Assembly (NCBI GenBank): GCA_030610085.1
Contig: JAUWSL010000003.1
Coordinates: 1-42,444, forward strand
DNA from: Candidatus Aegiribacteria sp.
GTDB taxonomy: Bacteria > Fermentibacterota > Fermentibacteria > Fermentibacterales > JCC-6
Direction: 5' to 3'
DNA length: 42,444 nt
Part shown: positions 23,967 to 33,885 of the stretch, one piece after another
How positions within the stretch are numbered: the first letter of the stretch is position 1
Layout: each line of letters opens with the position of its first letter
Notes under the pieces: generated by a model
What the model was told of the DNA's origin: nothing
What the model saw: only the letters and a program-made list of their open reading frames with translations
Databases searched by the model: none
Program-made: the position numbers and the translations under genes

Positions 23967-25220
23967 ATGTTCAACCCTGAAGTCTATACTCGCCGCAGGA
24001 AAAGACTGATAGCAACAATGCCGGAGGAATTTCTGATCATCGTTCCTCCATCAACCTCGAAGGCTACCAGTGCTGACGGTAGCTATCCATACACTCCAAA
24101 CCTGAACCTTATTTACCTTACTGGAATTGATCAGCCGGGGACATGGCTTGTCATCCATCGCCGAAAGAGCATGGATATCCGTGAAGACCTTTTTATCGAT
24201 GCCTACGATGAAACCCATGCCAAATGGATCGGGACCGTACTTACGAAGGAGGAAGCTGCCGAAAGGACCGGTATAGAGAAGATCTCATTCAACAGCGCGG
24301 TGGAGAAATGGATAGACAGGATAATAATTCGCTGGGGGATCGATAACGTATGGGTTGATTTCCCGGTCGCAGGCATTACTGGAGACGGCGGCAGGCGCCT
24401 CGAATTTACCAACCGGCTGATATCCTCGTACCCTCACCTGAAATTCAGGAGACTTTCGGAAGATGTTTTCCGTCTTCGGATGATCAAGGAACCCGAGGAA
24501 CTGGAAATAATGAAAGAAGCGATCGATATAACACGCAGGGGTTTTCTGCATGCACTGAAGTCTCTTAAACCGGGAATGATCGAGTACGAGTTCGAGATGG
24601 AACTTCTTTACGAATTCAGGAAGAGCGGTGAGAAGGGACCTGCTTTCCCCGCTATTGTTGCAGGCGGAAGCAGGGCCACCTGCCTTCATTACGCTGAAAA
24701 TGACAAACCGCTTGAGGACGGGACTCTGCTTCTTCTTGATTTCGGCGCAAAGAAGGAGTACTACAACGCCGATATCACAAGAACCTTCCCGGTGAACGGC
24801 AGGTATACAGAAAGGCAGAGGGAACTCGTTGAAATGGTTATCGAGGTTCAGGAGGAGGCGATCCGACTGCTCAGACCAGGAAAACTCCATTCCGAATGGA
24901 ATAGCGAAGTGAAGAAATTCTATGCGGGAGTCCTTCTGAAAAAGGGTATGATAGAGAATGAGGAGGATATCGAGAAATACTACTATCACAATATCGGTCA
25001 CCATTTAGGTCTGGATACACATGATGAGAACGTAATAAGTGATGAGCTGAAGGCAGGCATGGTACTTACGGTAGAGCCCGGCTTCTACTCGGACGAGGAG
25101 GGAGTCGGGATAAGGATAGAGGACGATGTTCTCATAGGAAAGAAAGAGAATATCGTTCTTTCATCGGAAATTCCGAAGTATCCGGACGAGATAGAGGCTG
25201 TATTGGCTGCAGGGGAATAG
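23967..25220 (+). CDS. M24 family Xaa-Pro aminopeptidase
   Basis: 'FPAIVAGGSRATCLHYAENDKPLEDGTLLLLDFGAKKEYYNADITRTFPVNG', 'HHLGLDTHDE', 'MVLTVEPGFYSDEEGVGIRIEDDVLI'. Confidence 0.95.
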   Translation: MFNPEVYTRRRKRLIATMPEEFLIIVPPSTSKATSADGSYPYTPNLNLIYLTGIDQPGTWLVIHRRKSMDIREDLFIDAYDETHAKWIGTVLTKEEAAERTGIEKISFNSAVEKWIDRIIIRWGIDNVWVDFPVAGITGDGGRRLEFTNRLISSYPHLKFRRLSEDVFRLRMIKEPEELEIMKEAIDITRRGFLHALKSLKPGMIEYEFEMELLYEFRKSGEKGPAFPAIVAGGSRATCLHYAENDKPLEDGTLLLLDFGAKKEYYNADITRTFPVNGRYTERQRELVEMVIEVQEEAIRLLRPGKLHSEWNSEVKKFYAGVLLKKGMIENEEDIEKYYYHNIGHHLGLDTHDENVISDELKAGMVLTVEPGFYSDEEGVGIRIEDDVLIGKKENIVLSSEIPKYPDEIEAVLAAGE

Positions 25221-25242
25221 CATAGGATTTTCTGAGATAGAC

Positions 25243-25710
25243 GTGCACTGGATGAGGGTTGCTCTTGAGAAGGCCGAAGAGGCCTTCGGGGCGGGAGAAG
25301 TACCCGTTGGAGCCGTTCTTGTGGAATCGTCAGGCAGGTATTTTGCCGACCGCAACAGAACAGCTGAAACGGGATTACAGACCTCCCATGCTGAGCATCT
25401 TGTGATAACCGCAGCGGCAAAGAGCAGGGGAGACTGGAGGCTTGAGGGCTGCACCCTCTATTCCACCTTAGAACCATGCGTTATGTGCGCCGGCCTCGCG
25501 CTGCTGTCCAGGATACCAAGGATAGTATACGGAGCCCCGGATAATCGCTTTGGCGCATTCGGGTCGGTCACTGATATTCTCAAGATGTCCGGTCTCAATC
25601 ATTATCCGGAAGTTCTCGGAGGATGCCATAAGGAAGAATCCGCAAAACTTCTGAAGAAATTTTTCCGCCTTGGCAGGAAAAGAAAACAGAAGAAGGAGGA
25701 AAAAAGATGA
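25243..25710 (+). CDS. tadA: tRNA-specific adenosine deaminase-like protein
   Basis: 'ALEKAEEAFGAGEVPVGAVLVESSG', 'SHAEHLVI', 'LYSTLEPCVMCAGLALLSRI'. The true start may be ATG at 25252. Confidence 0.9.
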   Translation: MHWMRVALEKAEEAFGAGEVPVGAVLVESSGRYFADRNRTAETGLQTSHAEHLVITAAAKSRGDWRLEGCTLYSTLEPCVMCAGLALLSRIPRIVYGAPDNRFGAFGSVTDILKMSGLNHYPEVLGGCHKEESAKLLKKFFRLGRKRKQKKEEKR

Positions 25711-27302
25711 CCACCATGATTCTGGTCCTTCTGATTTCGTTTCCGGTTAGAATAGCTGTTCTTGGAGACAGAACGGGTAGACCGGATGATGCCGAATTTG
25801 AAATAGCTGTCAGCGCGATAGTCGAGATGTCACCGGATATCGTTCTTTCCGTTGGAGATTTTGTTGAGGGTGACGGTGATGTCGAAACAGCGGTTGAGGA
25901 CTGGGAGAATATTCTTCCAGTTCTTGGAAGGCTCACCAGTGCTTTTCCATTCGTATACACACCAGGCAATAACGATATCTGGAACGAGGAGACCGCCGAA
26001 TACTGGAGACACTACACTGGAACCGAACCCTCAAGGGTAGAGGAGATACTTGGCATCACTTTCGTTGTATGGGACTCCTCAAACGAATACGGATTCACAG
26101 CAGATAATCTGGAAACTATCGGAGATCTCGTAGACGGGATAAATACCGATGATCCATGGATCTTCGTCACCCACAAACCATTCTGGTTCATGGCATGGCA
26201 GGATTCGGTCCTCGTGAACGATTTTAAAAATATCATGGAGGAAACCGGACCTCTTGCTGTTATTGGAGGACACATCCATCTCTTCGCAGCCCTGCGCGAA
26301 AACGGAATTCTATACTTATCCATCGGACCGTCAGGCAGTTCCGTCCCGGAGCCAGATCCGGCAAAAGGTGATTTTACTCAGCTGGGCTGGATGACCGTCT
26401 GGCCGGACTCGGTTGCCTTCGCGATTGTCGATGCCAGAGGTGTATACTCCGAAACCATCAATACCGGTGAGGAAATGAACCTTGCGTACCTTTACGAGCA
26501 GCAGCTTATAAAAGCGAAACCTCTTGAGCAGGAGCTTGAATCCGCGATCATGACACTGGTTCCGGTTGAGAACCGGACTCGTACCGTGACTCTGGATATC
26601 GATCCTGGAAGCTGGAATCTGAATCCCGAAACACTGGAAGTGGAACTTGACGACCAGCCGGTGGATCTGGTCTTCACCCAGTCCCCCGGGGGCAGCCCCT
26701 ACCCTTCCCCTTCAGTTACCGTAAGCCTTGAATACGGCAGCCGGGACAAGGAGCTGCAGTTCGATTATTCGTGGCAGGTTCTTCGAATAGTCAATGCTTT
26801 CCGTTCGGAAACCGTACTTGACGGAGAGCGGTCTGCGGGTGAATACAGAGAACCGTTCCACACCAATTTTGCGGATTTTTCAGGTCAGCCTTCACCAATT
26901 CCGGAAACCGAGTTCGCGGTCGCCACGGATGGAGAGAATCTCTTTGTTTACATGGAAATGACTGACTGCCCGGAGGAGAGTGAAGACTACGGAGGTTTTA
27001 TTTTCAACTCGCTTGATGGCTCTGTCCTGTGGCTGAGAGTATTCAGAGACGGTTCATCGGAGGCATTGATATATACATCTGAAGGCGATCTGATAGACTG
27101 GGAGAGCGGTTTCGATACCGAGGTTGAAGTTGCCGGAAACGGATGGAGCATCGAATTAGCCGTTGATATTGCTCTTCTTGAACAGGAGGACGATCAGGCA
27201 TCGGCGCACGTTTACAGGTCCGCGGGCGACGATTTCGGAACCTGGATATACCCCATAGATTTTTATCCGTCTTCAATGGGAAGGATCTGGCTGCAGCAGT
27301 AA
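25707..27302 (+). CDS. Secreted metallophosphoesterase with C-terminal CBM9/DOMON-like domain
   Basis: 'VLGDRTGR', 'VLSVGDFVEGDG', 'TPGNND', 'VTHKPFW', 'IGGHIHLF' motifs; C-terminal ~150 aa 'EFAVATDGENLFVYMEMTD...NGWSIELAVDIALL'. ATGA overlap with tadA. Confidence 0.85.
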   Translation: MTTMILVLLISFPVRIAVLGDRTGRPDDAEFEIAVSAIVEMSPDIVLSVGDFVEGDGDVETAVEDWENILPVLGRLTSAFPFVYTPGNNDIWNEETAEYWRHYTGTEPSRVEEILGITFVVWDSSNEYGFTADNLETIGDLVDGINTDDPWIFVTHKPFWFMAWQDSVLVNDFKNIMEETGPLAVIGGHIHLFAALRENGILYLSIGPSGSSVPEPDPAKGDFTQLGWMTVWPDSVAFAIVDARGVYSETINTGEEMNLAYLYEQQLIKAKPLEQELESAIMTLVPVENRTRTVTLDIDPGSWNLNPETLEVELDDQPVDLVFTQSPGGSPYPSPSVTVSLEYGSRDKELQFDYSWQVLRIVNAFRSETVLDGERSAGEYREPFHTNFADFSGQPSPIPETEFAVATDGENLFVYMEMTDCPEESEDYGGFIFNSLDGSVLWLRVFRDGSSEALIYTSEGDLIDWESGFDTEVEVAGNGWSIELAVDIALLEQEDDQASAHVYRSAGDDFGTWIYPIDFYPSSMGRIWLQQ

Positions 27303-27325
27303 AGCAGTATAACTGGTGCGTGTAA

Positions 27326-30307
27326 CTATTCTGGTTTCTCTGACAGCTGCGTCCTGTAGATACGGGATAACGCTTCGTCATTCTCGCAGTTCCCGAATAT
27401 CCAGAATATCTCTATGTTCCGTTTTCTGTCGCAGGTGTTGAAGAAAGAAAGATGACTTCCTTTATCCGCGTAATCCTCCGAGAAAAATACACCTTCGGTA
27501 GAGGAATGAGCTTCCACAAAACCTTTTCCGGGAGTCTCCACCCGGCCCCAGCGCCCTACATCGAACCATGCGCCCGCATGCTTCCTGCCCTGCTTAAGCA
27601 GAGGCTGGCTCTGCGCAGTCAGTATTACCTTGCCGTGCTCCCCCCCGGGAGAAAGGAATCCCCGTAACTCTAACTCACCGCCGATGTAAGCCTCGCTGCA
27701 GGCCTGCAGAGAGAACCAGGTTTTCAGAAGAGATACTTCCGGAAGCATGGAAACTCTCCATGTAAGGTCAAGTGAACCGAACTTTTTATGATCCACCTTC
27801 CAGCGCATCTCCCACCCATTTTCCTGCATACCGGCAGAGGTCGTTGTAAACTTGTTCCAGCTGCAGTCGACAGTGTCAAGTTTGAAAGGCTGGTTTCTGC
27901 CGTCCTTAATACCGGGGAGAATGCCTCCGAACCAGGGTTTTTCCCAGCCAAAATCGGAGGGTCCGGGGTGGGAAGACATAAGGTACTCAACCCCATCCAG
28001 ACGCAGGCTGTACACATGTCCGAACTCCGTTGGATCGATCAGAGCTTTCAGTCTGCCGTTGGTTATTGAAAGAATACCGTCCTCCTCGGTAAGTACCGCG
28101 GAAGGCACGCTGTCGCTGATAATTCTTACTGGATAAGCACACTCCCTGCCGGCGATATCAAGTGAAATCTCAGCATCACCCGCTTTGGGAAGTGCTGCCG
28201 TTATGGAACTGCCCCTGCTTATCGAACCTTCTGCGGCGATGGAGCCGTTTATAGCTATCGTCCCGTTGCGCTTTCCAAAGAGATTATGGGAAACCTTCAG
28301 TTCGTAACCTTCGCTGATCACAGGTTCGATATTGTGATCGATGAAATCCGTCTTCTCAATCGCTGAACCTGTGTTCCAGCCAAGGATCCTCGCATCACTC
28401 AGAAGATCCTTCAGATCTCCTCTTGAAATCAGTACTCTGAATGAAGGTGACTGCACTTTTTTTCCCGGAGCAATGATTATATCCTCGGTTTCAGGTCTGC
28501 CGTAATGCAGCTTCTTCCACGAGGGGAACCAGGCCATAATGGATTTGCTTCCGCAGGATACAGCAAGCCAGGGGGCTCCAAGTTCTGCAATATCCTTCGG
28601 GTAATCTTCCGTTATATCCGGTATCTGGTTGTACACTTCCCTGCCGGCAAAAACGTATTCTTTCAATGGAATTATCCGGGTTCCCGCCACAAAGGGGAAT
28701 CCTCCTCCCCACCTTGCCGCAAATCGTACCTTCTGCTCTGAGGAAGACTCGTTGAGAACGCTGCTTCTCACCTCGGTGAAACCCGCAGGATCGATTCTGT
28801 ATCTGATCTCATGACTTAGTCCTGGTCTTGATGGCCAGGTGGTTCGGGCAACAAGCTCATTATCCTTGATTGAAATGTTGTACAGCTGGTGCGGCAGGTC
28901 AGAATTCCAGTGCGGCGGCCCAGCGTTCATTCCTATGTATCCGACAACTTTTTCAGTGTCATCTTCACCAGGCGCTGTTATGGTTCCCATGGCTCCTGTT
29001 CTGGATATTGCAAGGGTGATATCTTTTCCAATTATTACAGCCTTTTTTCTGGTGAGTAAGGCTTCGGGGACTCCGGTGAAGGGACCTGAAACAAGGATGA
29101 TCTTCTCCGCCGCTCCTGCGCTTCCGTTCAGGAATGGTGTCAGAAGCAGTTCGTTCACTCCGCCAGAAAGTTCGGGCAGTGAAATGCGCACCTGCTGAAA
29201 AACGCTGTTTTCCAGCGGGTACGTTTCGTTCAGGAAAACCTCTCCGCCAATACTTGCCTCGAGTCTGAAGGAATCCGATTCGGCAAGCCTCCTGATGTTC
29301 AGAGTCAGTTCTCTCTGTCCCGGTGTAATTCTGCGTACCGACGAAGAGAGAATTGAGACAGGTTCCTCGGCTCTTATTCCTATCCCGATCGAAAGCGGGC
29401 TTGCGCCGGGCAGATTAGTGTACACTCTGGGGGATCTGTCCCTGTCCGGAACAGGCACTTCAACTGCCTGGGGAATGACATCAAAACCCTCTGAGGCATC
29501 TTTAACCGTCACCGATTCCGGAGCAGAAATGTATTTGTGTGATATTATCTGCAGTTCCTGCGGGAGGGAATTTCCAGCAATGCTGACGGAGACAGCTTTG
29601 CCATAGTAGATATTCCCTCTGTTTCTTCTTACCGAGGCTGACAGAACGGGAGTTTCCAGGGATGAAAGTATCCTTCCCCTCCTGTCAAATTCAGCCCTGA
29701 AGCTGTCATTTCCGATTCTGAACAGGTAATTAAAGACCTCCCTGCCCGTTTCGGTTCTCTGTTCATCAGGCTCAACTTCAAGCTCCCTTACAAAACAGTC
29801 GTACCAGTCCCTGCGCCCAAGAAATTCCCTGAATTCAGTTCTTCCAAGCAGGAAAGGCATATAGTTCTGCATGTACACCATGGTGTCGGGCACCCAGAAG
29901 AAGCCTGTCTTTTTGTAAAGAGGCATGGCCTTGATATTCGCGGGCCATGTGTGCAGGTCTATCCGGTAATAGCCATCAGCGGCTGTTCTTCTTACTGCGT
30001 CCAGAAGGAGTTTTTTGCCCAGTTTCCTGCCATGAAGGTCGGGAACAACATTCAGAAGCGCTACGTACGCTGCATCAGACTCTCCACCGTAGGGAGTAGT
30101 ACGGCAATAGCCCACAACTCTGTCATTCTCGATCGCGAGCACGGTGAACAGTTTGCCGGAGGCGATTTCCTCCATCTCAACGCTCTCTGACGAGAACTCC
30201 GATGCCCCCAGAAATCCCGGAGGCCAGCCCTCCCGGCTCTCGGACCACATTCGGGCAACCGCTTCGGCATGAGATTTCTTATAAATTTCAAAGGATATCT
30301 CTTCCAC
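27326..30307 (-). CDS. GNAT acetyltransferase fused to ~800 aa of beta-rich (mutarotase-like) domains
   Basis: N-terminal GNAT 'YVALLNVVPDLHGRKLGKKLLLDAVRRTAADGYYRIDLHTWPANIKAMPLYKKTGFFWVPDT'; C-terminal 'GILSITNGRLKALIDPTEFGHVYSLRLDGVEYLMSSHPGPSDFGWEKPWFGGILPG'. No signal peptide. Confidence 0.8.
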   Translation of the reverse strand: MEEISFEIYKKSHAEAVARMWSESREGWPPGFLGASEFSSESVEMEEIASGKLFTVLAIENDRVVGYCRTTPYGGESDAAYVALLNVVPDLHGRKLGKKLLLDAVRRTAADGYYRIDLHTWPANIKAMPLYKKTGFFWVPDTMVYMQNYMPFLLGRTEFREFLGRRDWYDCFVRELEVEPDEQRTETGREVFNYLFRIGNDSFRAEFDRRGRILSSLETPVLSASVRRNRGNIYYGKAVSVSIAGNSLPQELQIISHKYISAPESVTVKDASEGFDVIPQAVEVPVPDRDRSPRVYTNLPGASPLSIGIGIRAEEPVSILSSSVRRITPGQRELTLNIRRLAESDSFRLEASIGGEVFLNETYPLENSVFQQVRISLPELSGGVNELLLTPFLNGSAGAAEKIILVSGPFTGVPEALLTRKKAVIIGKDITLAISRTGAMGTITAPGEDDTEKVVGYIGMNAGPPHWNSDLPHQLYNISIKDNELVARTTWPSRPGLSHEIRYRIDPAGFTEVRSSVLNESSSEQKVRFAARWGGGFPFVAGTRIIPLKEYVFAGREVYNQIPDITEDYPKDIAELGAPWLAVSCGSKSIMAWFPSWKKLHYGRPETEDIIIAPGKKVQSPSFRVLISRGDLKDLLSDARILGWNTGSAIEKTDFIDHNIEPVISEGYELKVSHNLFGKRNGTIAINGSIAAEGSISRGSSITAALPKAGDAEISLDIAGRECAYPVRIISDSVPSAVLTEEDGILSITNGRLKALIDPTEFGHVYSLRLDGVEYLMSSHPGPSDFGWEKPWFGGILPGIKDGRNQPFKLDTVDCSWNKFTTTSAGMQENGWEMRWKVDHKKFGSLDLTWRVSMLPEVSLLKTWFSLQACSEAYIGGELELRGFLSPGGEHGKVILTAQSQPLLKQGRKHAGAWFDVGRWGRVETPGKGFVEAHSSTEGVFFSEDYADKGSHLSFFNTCDRKRNIEIFWIFGNCENDEALSRIYRTQLSEKPE

Positions 30308-30372
30308 CTGTTTCTCTTTTCTTACTTTATTCTCAGGATTGCCGCCGTTTACGATAGAGGCTTTACGAGCCG

Positions 30373-31413
30373 CTATTTCCCAAGGAACAGTGAACTCAGG
30401 CTCTTACCCTCATGGGTACGCTTTATAGCCTCAGCAAATATCCTTGCGACGGACAGGGTTTCTATTTTTGTGACAGGGCCCCCTATAACCTTTTCAGCGG
30501 CTTCTGTATCGAATTCCACCGTATCAGTGACGAACAGATTTGTCAAAGCGCTTTCTTCAATCCTCAGGACGGAGTTGCCTGATAGAATACCATGAGTAAC
30601 AAAGGCGTAAACCTCTTTAGCTCCCCGCTCCATTGCTATTTCCGCGCTCATTACCAGGCTTTTGCCGGAAAGGGTTTCATCGTCGATCATGATGACAGTT
30701 CTGCCTGAAAGATCGTCTATACCCTCGACTGTTTTTATGTGCGGTGTTTCAGTGTCATCCACTCTGACTTTCTTAACGTACCCTGTTTCGATATCCGGGG
30801 TCCGCCCTGCTTCCTTCAGGTAACGGGCGACATACATTGCAATTGCATCGTTATACATGATACTGCCCGAATCGGGGGCTACGAAGGCGAGTGTATCCGA
30901 ACCGAACGATACTATCTTATCAAGGAAAACCTCGTCCGCGTGCAGCTGGTCAACCGGGATGTTGCTGAAACCCTGACTCTGGGGACAGTGCAGGGTCATT
31001 GTAAGTACCCGGTCCGCCTGAACCGATTCAAGCATGTCGAATATCATTTTGGCTGTTATCGCGATCCTGGGCTTGTCCTTTTTATCACTTCTTGCGTAGG
31101 GGAAATAGGGCGTAACTGCGGTTATCCTGCCTGCGCTGTCTTTTAGGGCGTATATCATCTGCAGCAGCTCCAGAATGTCGCCGGAAACAGCACCGAAAGC
31201 CCTGTCCCTGTTCTGAAAGATAGACCTTTCTCCAGACTGGATTACGAATACATCCTTTTCTCGAACAGTCTCTCCAATGAAATTCACCATAAGATTGCCG
31301 TTTGAGAACTGTACGAAATCCACAGGTTCGGGATCTACACCGAGGATCTCACATATACGGAAACCAAGAGTCTGGCTGGCCCGACCGCAGCAAATGGCTA
31401 TATTGCCGAACAT
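30373..31413 (-). CDS. prs: Ribose-phosphate pyrophosphokinase (PRPP synthetase) family
   Basis: 'YFPYARSDKKDKPRIAITAKMIFDMLESVQADRVLTMTLHCPQSQGFSNIPVDQLHA', 'VIMIDDETLSGKSLVMSAEIAMERGAKEVYAFVTHGIL'. Confidence 0.93.
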   Translation of the reverse strand: MFGNIAICCGRASQTLGFRICEILGVDPEPVDFVQFSNGNLMVNFIGETVREKDVFVIQSGERSIFQNRDRAFGAVSGDILELLQMIYALKDSAGRITAVTPYFPYARSDKKDKPRIAITAKMIFDMLESVQADRVLTMTLHCPQSQGFSNIPVDQLHADEVFLDKIVSFGSDTLAFVAPDSGSIMYNDAIAMYVARYLKEAGRTPDIETGYVKKVRVDDTETPHIKTVEGIDDLSGRTVIMIDDETLSGKSLVMSAEIAMERGAKEVYAFVTHGILSGNSVLRIEESALTNLFVTDTVEFDTEAAEKVIGGPVTKIETLSVARIFAEAIKRTHEGKSLSSLFLGK

Positions 31414-31437
31414 TAAATCCCCTCCTGTTGCAGGATA

Positions 31438-31899
31438 TCAGATAGCTAAAAGCGTATCCCAGTTTTCATCCACTGTTCCTAGAAGAAGGTTGAGCATCAC
31501 AGCGAAGGACTCGTATCCAAGCCCATCTTCCGTGGAAAATGTATACATGGCGGATACATCTCCAGTTTCGGGATCCGCTGCGAACTTCACCCATGTATTG
31601 TTCCAGTTAAGCTGTGCGATTACCTCGAGCGCGGCCGTCCTTTCTGCTCCGGACTCCGGTACTATGCCTGGCGTAAGAGCTACAAGAAGGCATCCTTCCA
31701 TTTCACTGTCCGCAAGTATGTACATATAAGGGATCATGGACCCATCCTCTGTTTCCGCAAGCAGCATGAACTCATTTTCTGCTCTTTCGTAGACCAGGTC
31801 TTCTCCTATTTGATCCAGGTACCCTGCGACTATATCACCACTTATCTCTGCAAAGGAAACCGCTGTCATTACTGATATAACAAGGATAACGCTCATCAA
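31438..31899 (-). CDS. Secreted YbjN-like protein
   Basis: Hydrophobic N-terminus 'MMSVILVISVMTAVSFAEIS'; 'NWNNTWVKFAADPETGDVSAMYTFSTEDGLGYESFAVMLNLLLGTVDENWDTL' resembles YbjN-family proteins. Confidence 0.6.
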   Translation of the reverse strand: MMSVILVISVMTAVSFAEISGDIVAGYLDQIGEDLVYERAENEFMLLAETEDGSMIPYMYILADSEMEGCLLVALTPGIVPESGAERTAALEVIAQLNWNNTWVKFAADPETGDVSAMYTFSTEDGLGYESFAVMLNLLLGTVDENWDTLLAI

Positions 31900-32016
31900 A
31901 TCATCACCTCCAGGCTCAGGTTATGCATACTGAATAAAGACAATTATATTATGCTCATTAAAAGAGCTTTCGGGAAGTGTTCACCGGAAGCCATCTGAAA
32001 ACTGTTTGACAGGACC

Positions 32017-32037
32017 TCCCGCTGCGAACCAGCGGGA
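32017..32037 (+). promoter_or_regulatory. 5' leader hairpin upstream of the methylmalonyl-CoA operon
   Basis: TCCCGCTG-cgaac-CAGCGGGA, a perfect 8-bp stem ~30 nt upstream of the ATG at 32068. Confidence 0.4.
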
Positions 32038-32067
32038 TTAACGTATCGAAAGCAACCGGAGGCTGCT

Positions 32068-32466
32068 ATGGATCGTAGAATAAGAATCCTGATCGGAAAG
32101 CCCGGTCTGGACGGGCACGACCGCGGAGCCAAGTACATAGCGAGAGCTCTGAGAGACGCCGGTATGGAAGTCATTTATACCGGGATCCGTCAGACACCTG
32201 AGGCAATCGCCGTTGCTGCTATTCAGGAAGATGTTGACTTTGTTGGCCTCTCCCTTCTTTCAGGAGCCCATAATCACCTCTTCCCGGAAGTTGCAAGGCT
32301 TCTTAAGGAGAAGGGCGGGTCGGACATTATTCTTTTCGGTGGTGGTGTTATCCCTGAGGAAGATATTCCAGGTCTGAAAGAAGCAGGATTCAAAGCCATA
32401 TTCACACCGGGAGCCTCTTCATCCGAAGTTGTGGATTTCATTGAGCAGGAAATCCAGACCCGCTGA
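32068..32466 (+). CDS. Methylmalonyl-CoA mutase cobalamin-binding (C-terminal/small) subunit
   Basis: '[42 protein letters not shown]' (DxHxxG), '[16 protein letters not shown]', '[12 protein letters not shown]'. Confidence 0.95.
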   Translation: MDRRIRILIGKPGLDGHDRGAKYIARALRDAGMEVIYTGIRQTPEAIAVAAIQEDVDFVGLSLLSGAHNHLFPEVARLLKEKGGSDIILFGGGVIPEEDIPGLKEAGFKAIFTPGASSSEVVDFIEQEIQTR

Positions 32467-32500
32467 ACCTCCCGCTGAGTTAACCGGATCGGAGGCAGAC

Positions 32501-33481
32501 TTGCTTTCCAGCAAGGCAGACGATCTCGCATGTAAAGTACGAAGCAAAGACCAGAGGGGACTTGCCAGAGTTCTTTCCATGGTTGAAAACGGTCATCCCC
32601 TTGCTCCCCCGATATTGCATTCACTCTTCAACCCCGAAAGATCTTCCCTTACAATCGGGATCACAGGCTACCCGGGAACCGGGAAGAGTACACTTACAAA
32701 CCGTCTGATAACGTACTATAGAAGGCATGGCTGCAAAGTCGGTGTTATTGCAGTGGACCCGACCTCCCCCTTTTCAGGAGGAGCCCTCCTTGGGGACCGG
32801 GTAAGGATGCAGGAGCACTCAACGGACCCTGGAGTATTCATACGAAGCATGGGAAACAGAGGTCATCTCGGGGGGCTTTCGGGAACCACAAGAGATGCTC
32901 TTGAAGTTTTTGCCGCTGCATCTTACGACCCGGTGCTTGTTGAAACCATGGGGGTTGGACAGGCGGAGGTTGAAATCGCCTCCCTTGCGGACATAACCCT
33001 TCTGGTTCTGGTTCCCGGCCTTGGTGATGAGGTTCAGACAATGAAGGCCGGGATCATGGAGATCGGGAACATTATAGTGCTTAACAAGGCAGACAGACCC
33101 GGCATCGAACAACTGGAGATGTTCGTGAACGCCAGCCTTGACCTCATTCCCGATCAGACTGCAAGACCCTCGGTTATCAGATGTTCCGCACTGTCCGGGG
33201 AAGGTATCGATAAACTGACGGATGCTATTGTCAGCTGTGTTTCCCTGGGAACCGGACGGAAGATCATCGCGCGAAGACGGACAAAACTGATACTTAGAAG
33301 TATTATCCGGGAAAAGGGAAGAGAACTTGCTCGAAAGCATGTCTCGGACAGGTACGGCAGTGTTGAAGGGGCGGTAGAATCCATTCTTCAGGGGAAGACG
33401 ACTCCCTATGAAATAGGTGAATTGCTTTCCGGATTTCTTACGAATAAACGGGAGAATGACCATGAGCGTAACAGGGATTGA
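32501..33481 (+). CDS. meaB: Methylmalonyl-CoA mutase-associated GTPase (ArgK/MeaB)
   Basis: 'GITGYPGTGKSTLTNRL', 'VIAVDPTSPFSGGALLGDRVRM', 'VETMGVGQAEVEIASLADITLLVLVPGLGDEVQTMKAGIMEIGNIIVLNKAD'. Start chosen as TTG with GGAGG; the track start at 32429 overlaps the previous gene. Confidence 0.93.
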   Translation: MLSSKADDLACKVRSKDQRGLARVLSMVENGHPLAPPILHSLFNPERSSLTIGITGYPGTGKSTLTNRLITYYRRHGCKVGVIAVDPTSPFSGGALLGDRVRMQEHSTDPGVFIRSMGNRGHLGGLSGTTRDALEVFAAASYDPVLVETMGVGQAEVEIASLADITLLVLVPGLGDEVQTMKAGIMEIGNIIVLNKADRPGIEQLEMFVNASLDLIPDQTARPSVIRCSALSGEGIDKLTDAIVSCVSLGTGRKIIARRRTKLILRSIIREKGRELARKHVSDRYGSVEGAVESILQGKTTPYEIGELLSGFLTNKRENDHERNRD

Positions 33482-33884
33482 TCACATCGGGATAGCGGTT
33501 GAGAGCCTGGAGGAGTCAATATCCTTCTACCGGGACAATCTGGGGTTGAAACTTCTGGGAATAGAGGAAGTCCCCTCACAGAAAGTACGAGTGGCCGTGT
33601 TCAGTGCTGGAGAGTCCATGATAGAGCTCCTTGAGCCGACTTCGGAAGAGAGTCCGATCGCGAAGGCAATAGAGAAGCGTGGAGAGGGAATACACCATAT
33701 CGCCTACTCGGTTGCCAGCGTTTCCGACGAAATAGACTCGATGAAGAGCAAGGGCATAAGAATGATAGACAATGCCCCGCGGAAGGGAGCGGGAGGCACC
33801 AGAATAGCTTTCATTCACCCCGCTGCCAGCGGGAAGGTACTGACGGAATTGTGCGAACATCCGAAAGCTGAAAAGGAAAACTAA
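33462..33884 (+). CDS. mce: Methylmalonyl-CoA epimerase
   Basis: '[82 protein letters not shown]' (glyoxalase fold). Overlaps meaB end. Confidence 0.95.
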   Translation: MSVTGIDHIGIAVESLEESISFYRDNLGLKLLGIEEVPSQKVRVAVFSAGESMIELLEPTSEESPIAKAIEKRGEGIHHIAYSVASVSDEIDSMKSKGIRMIDNAPRKGAGGTRIAFIHPAASGKVLTELCEHPKAEKEN

Positions 33885-33885
33885 G

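Noticed and set aside
24285-25004. 239-aa minus-strand ORF inside the M24 peptidase
   Set aside because: Antisense to a conserved enzyme; low-complexity translation with no domain.
31930-32068. Cobalamin riboswitch upstream of the mutase operon
   Set aside because: No recognisable B12-box sequence or multi-stem core; only one simple hairpin.
32819-33463. 214-aa minus-strand ORF opposite meaB
   Set aside because: Antisense shadow of conserved MeaB motifs.
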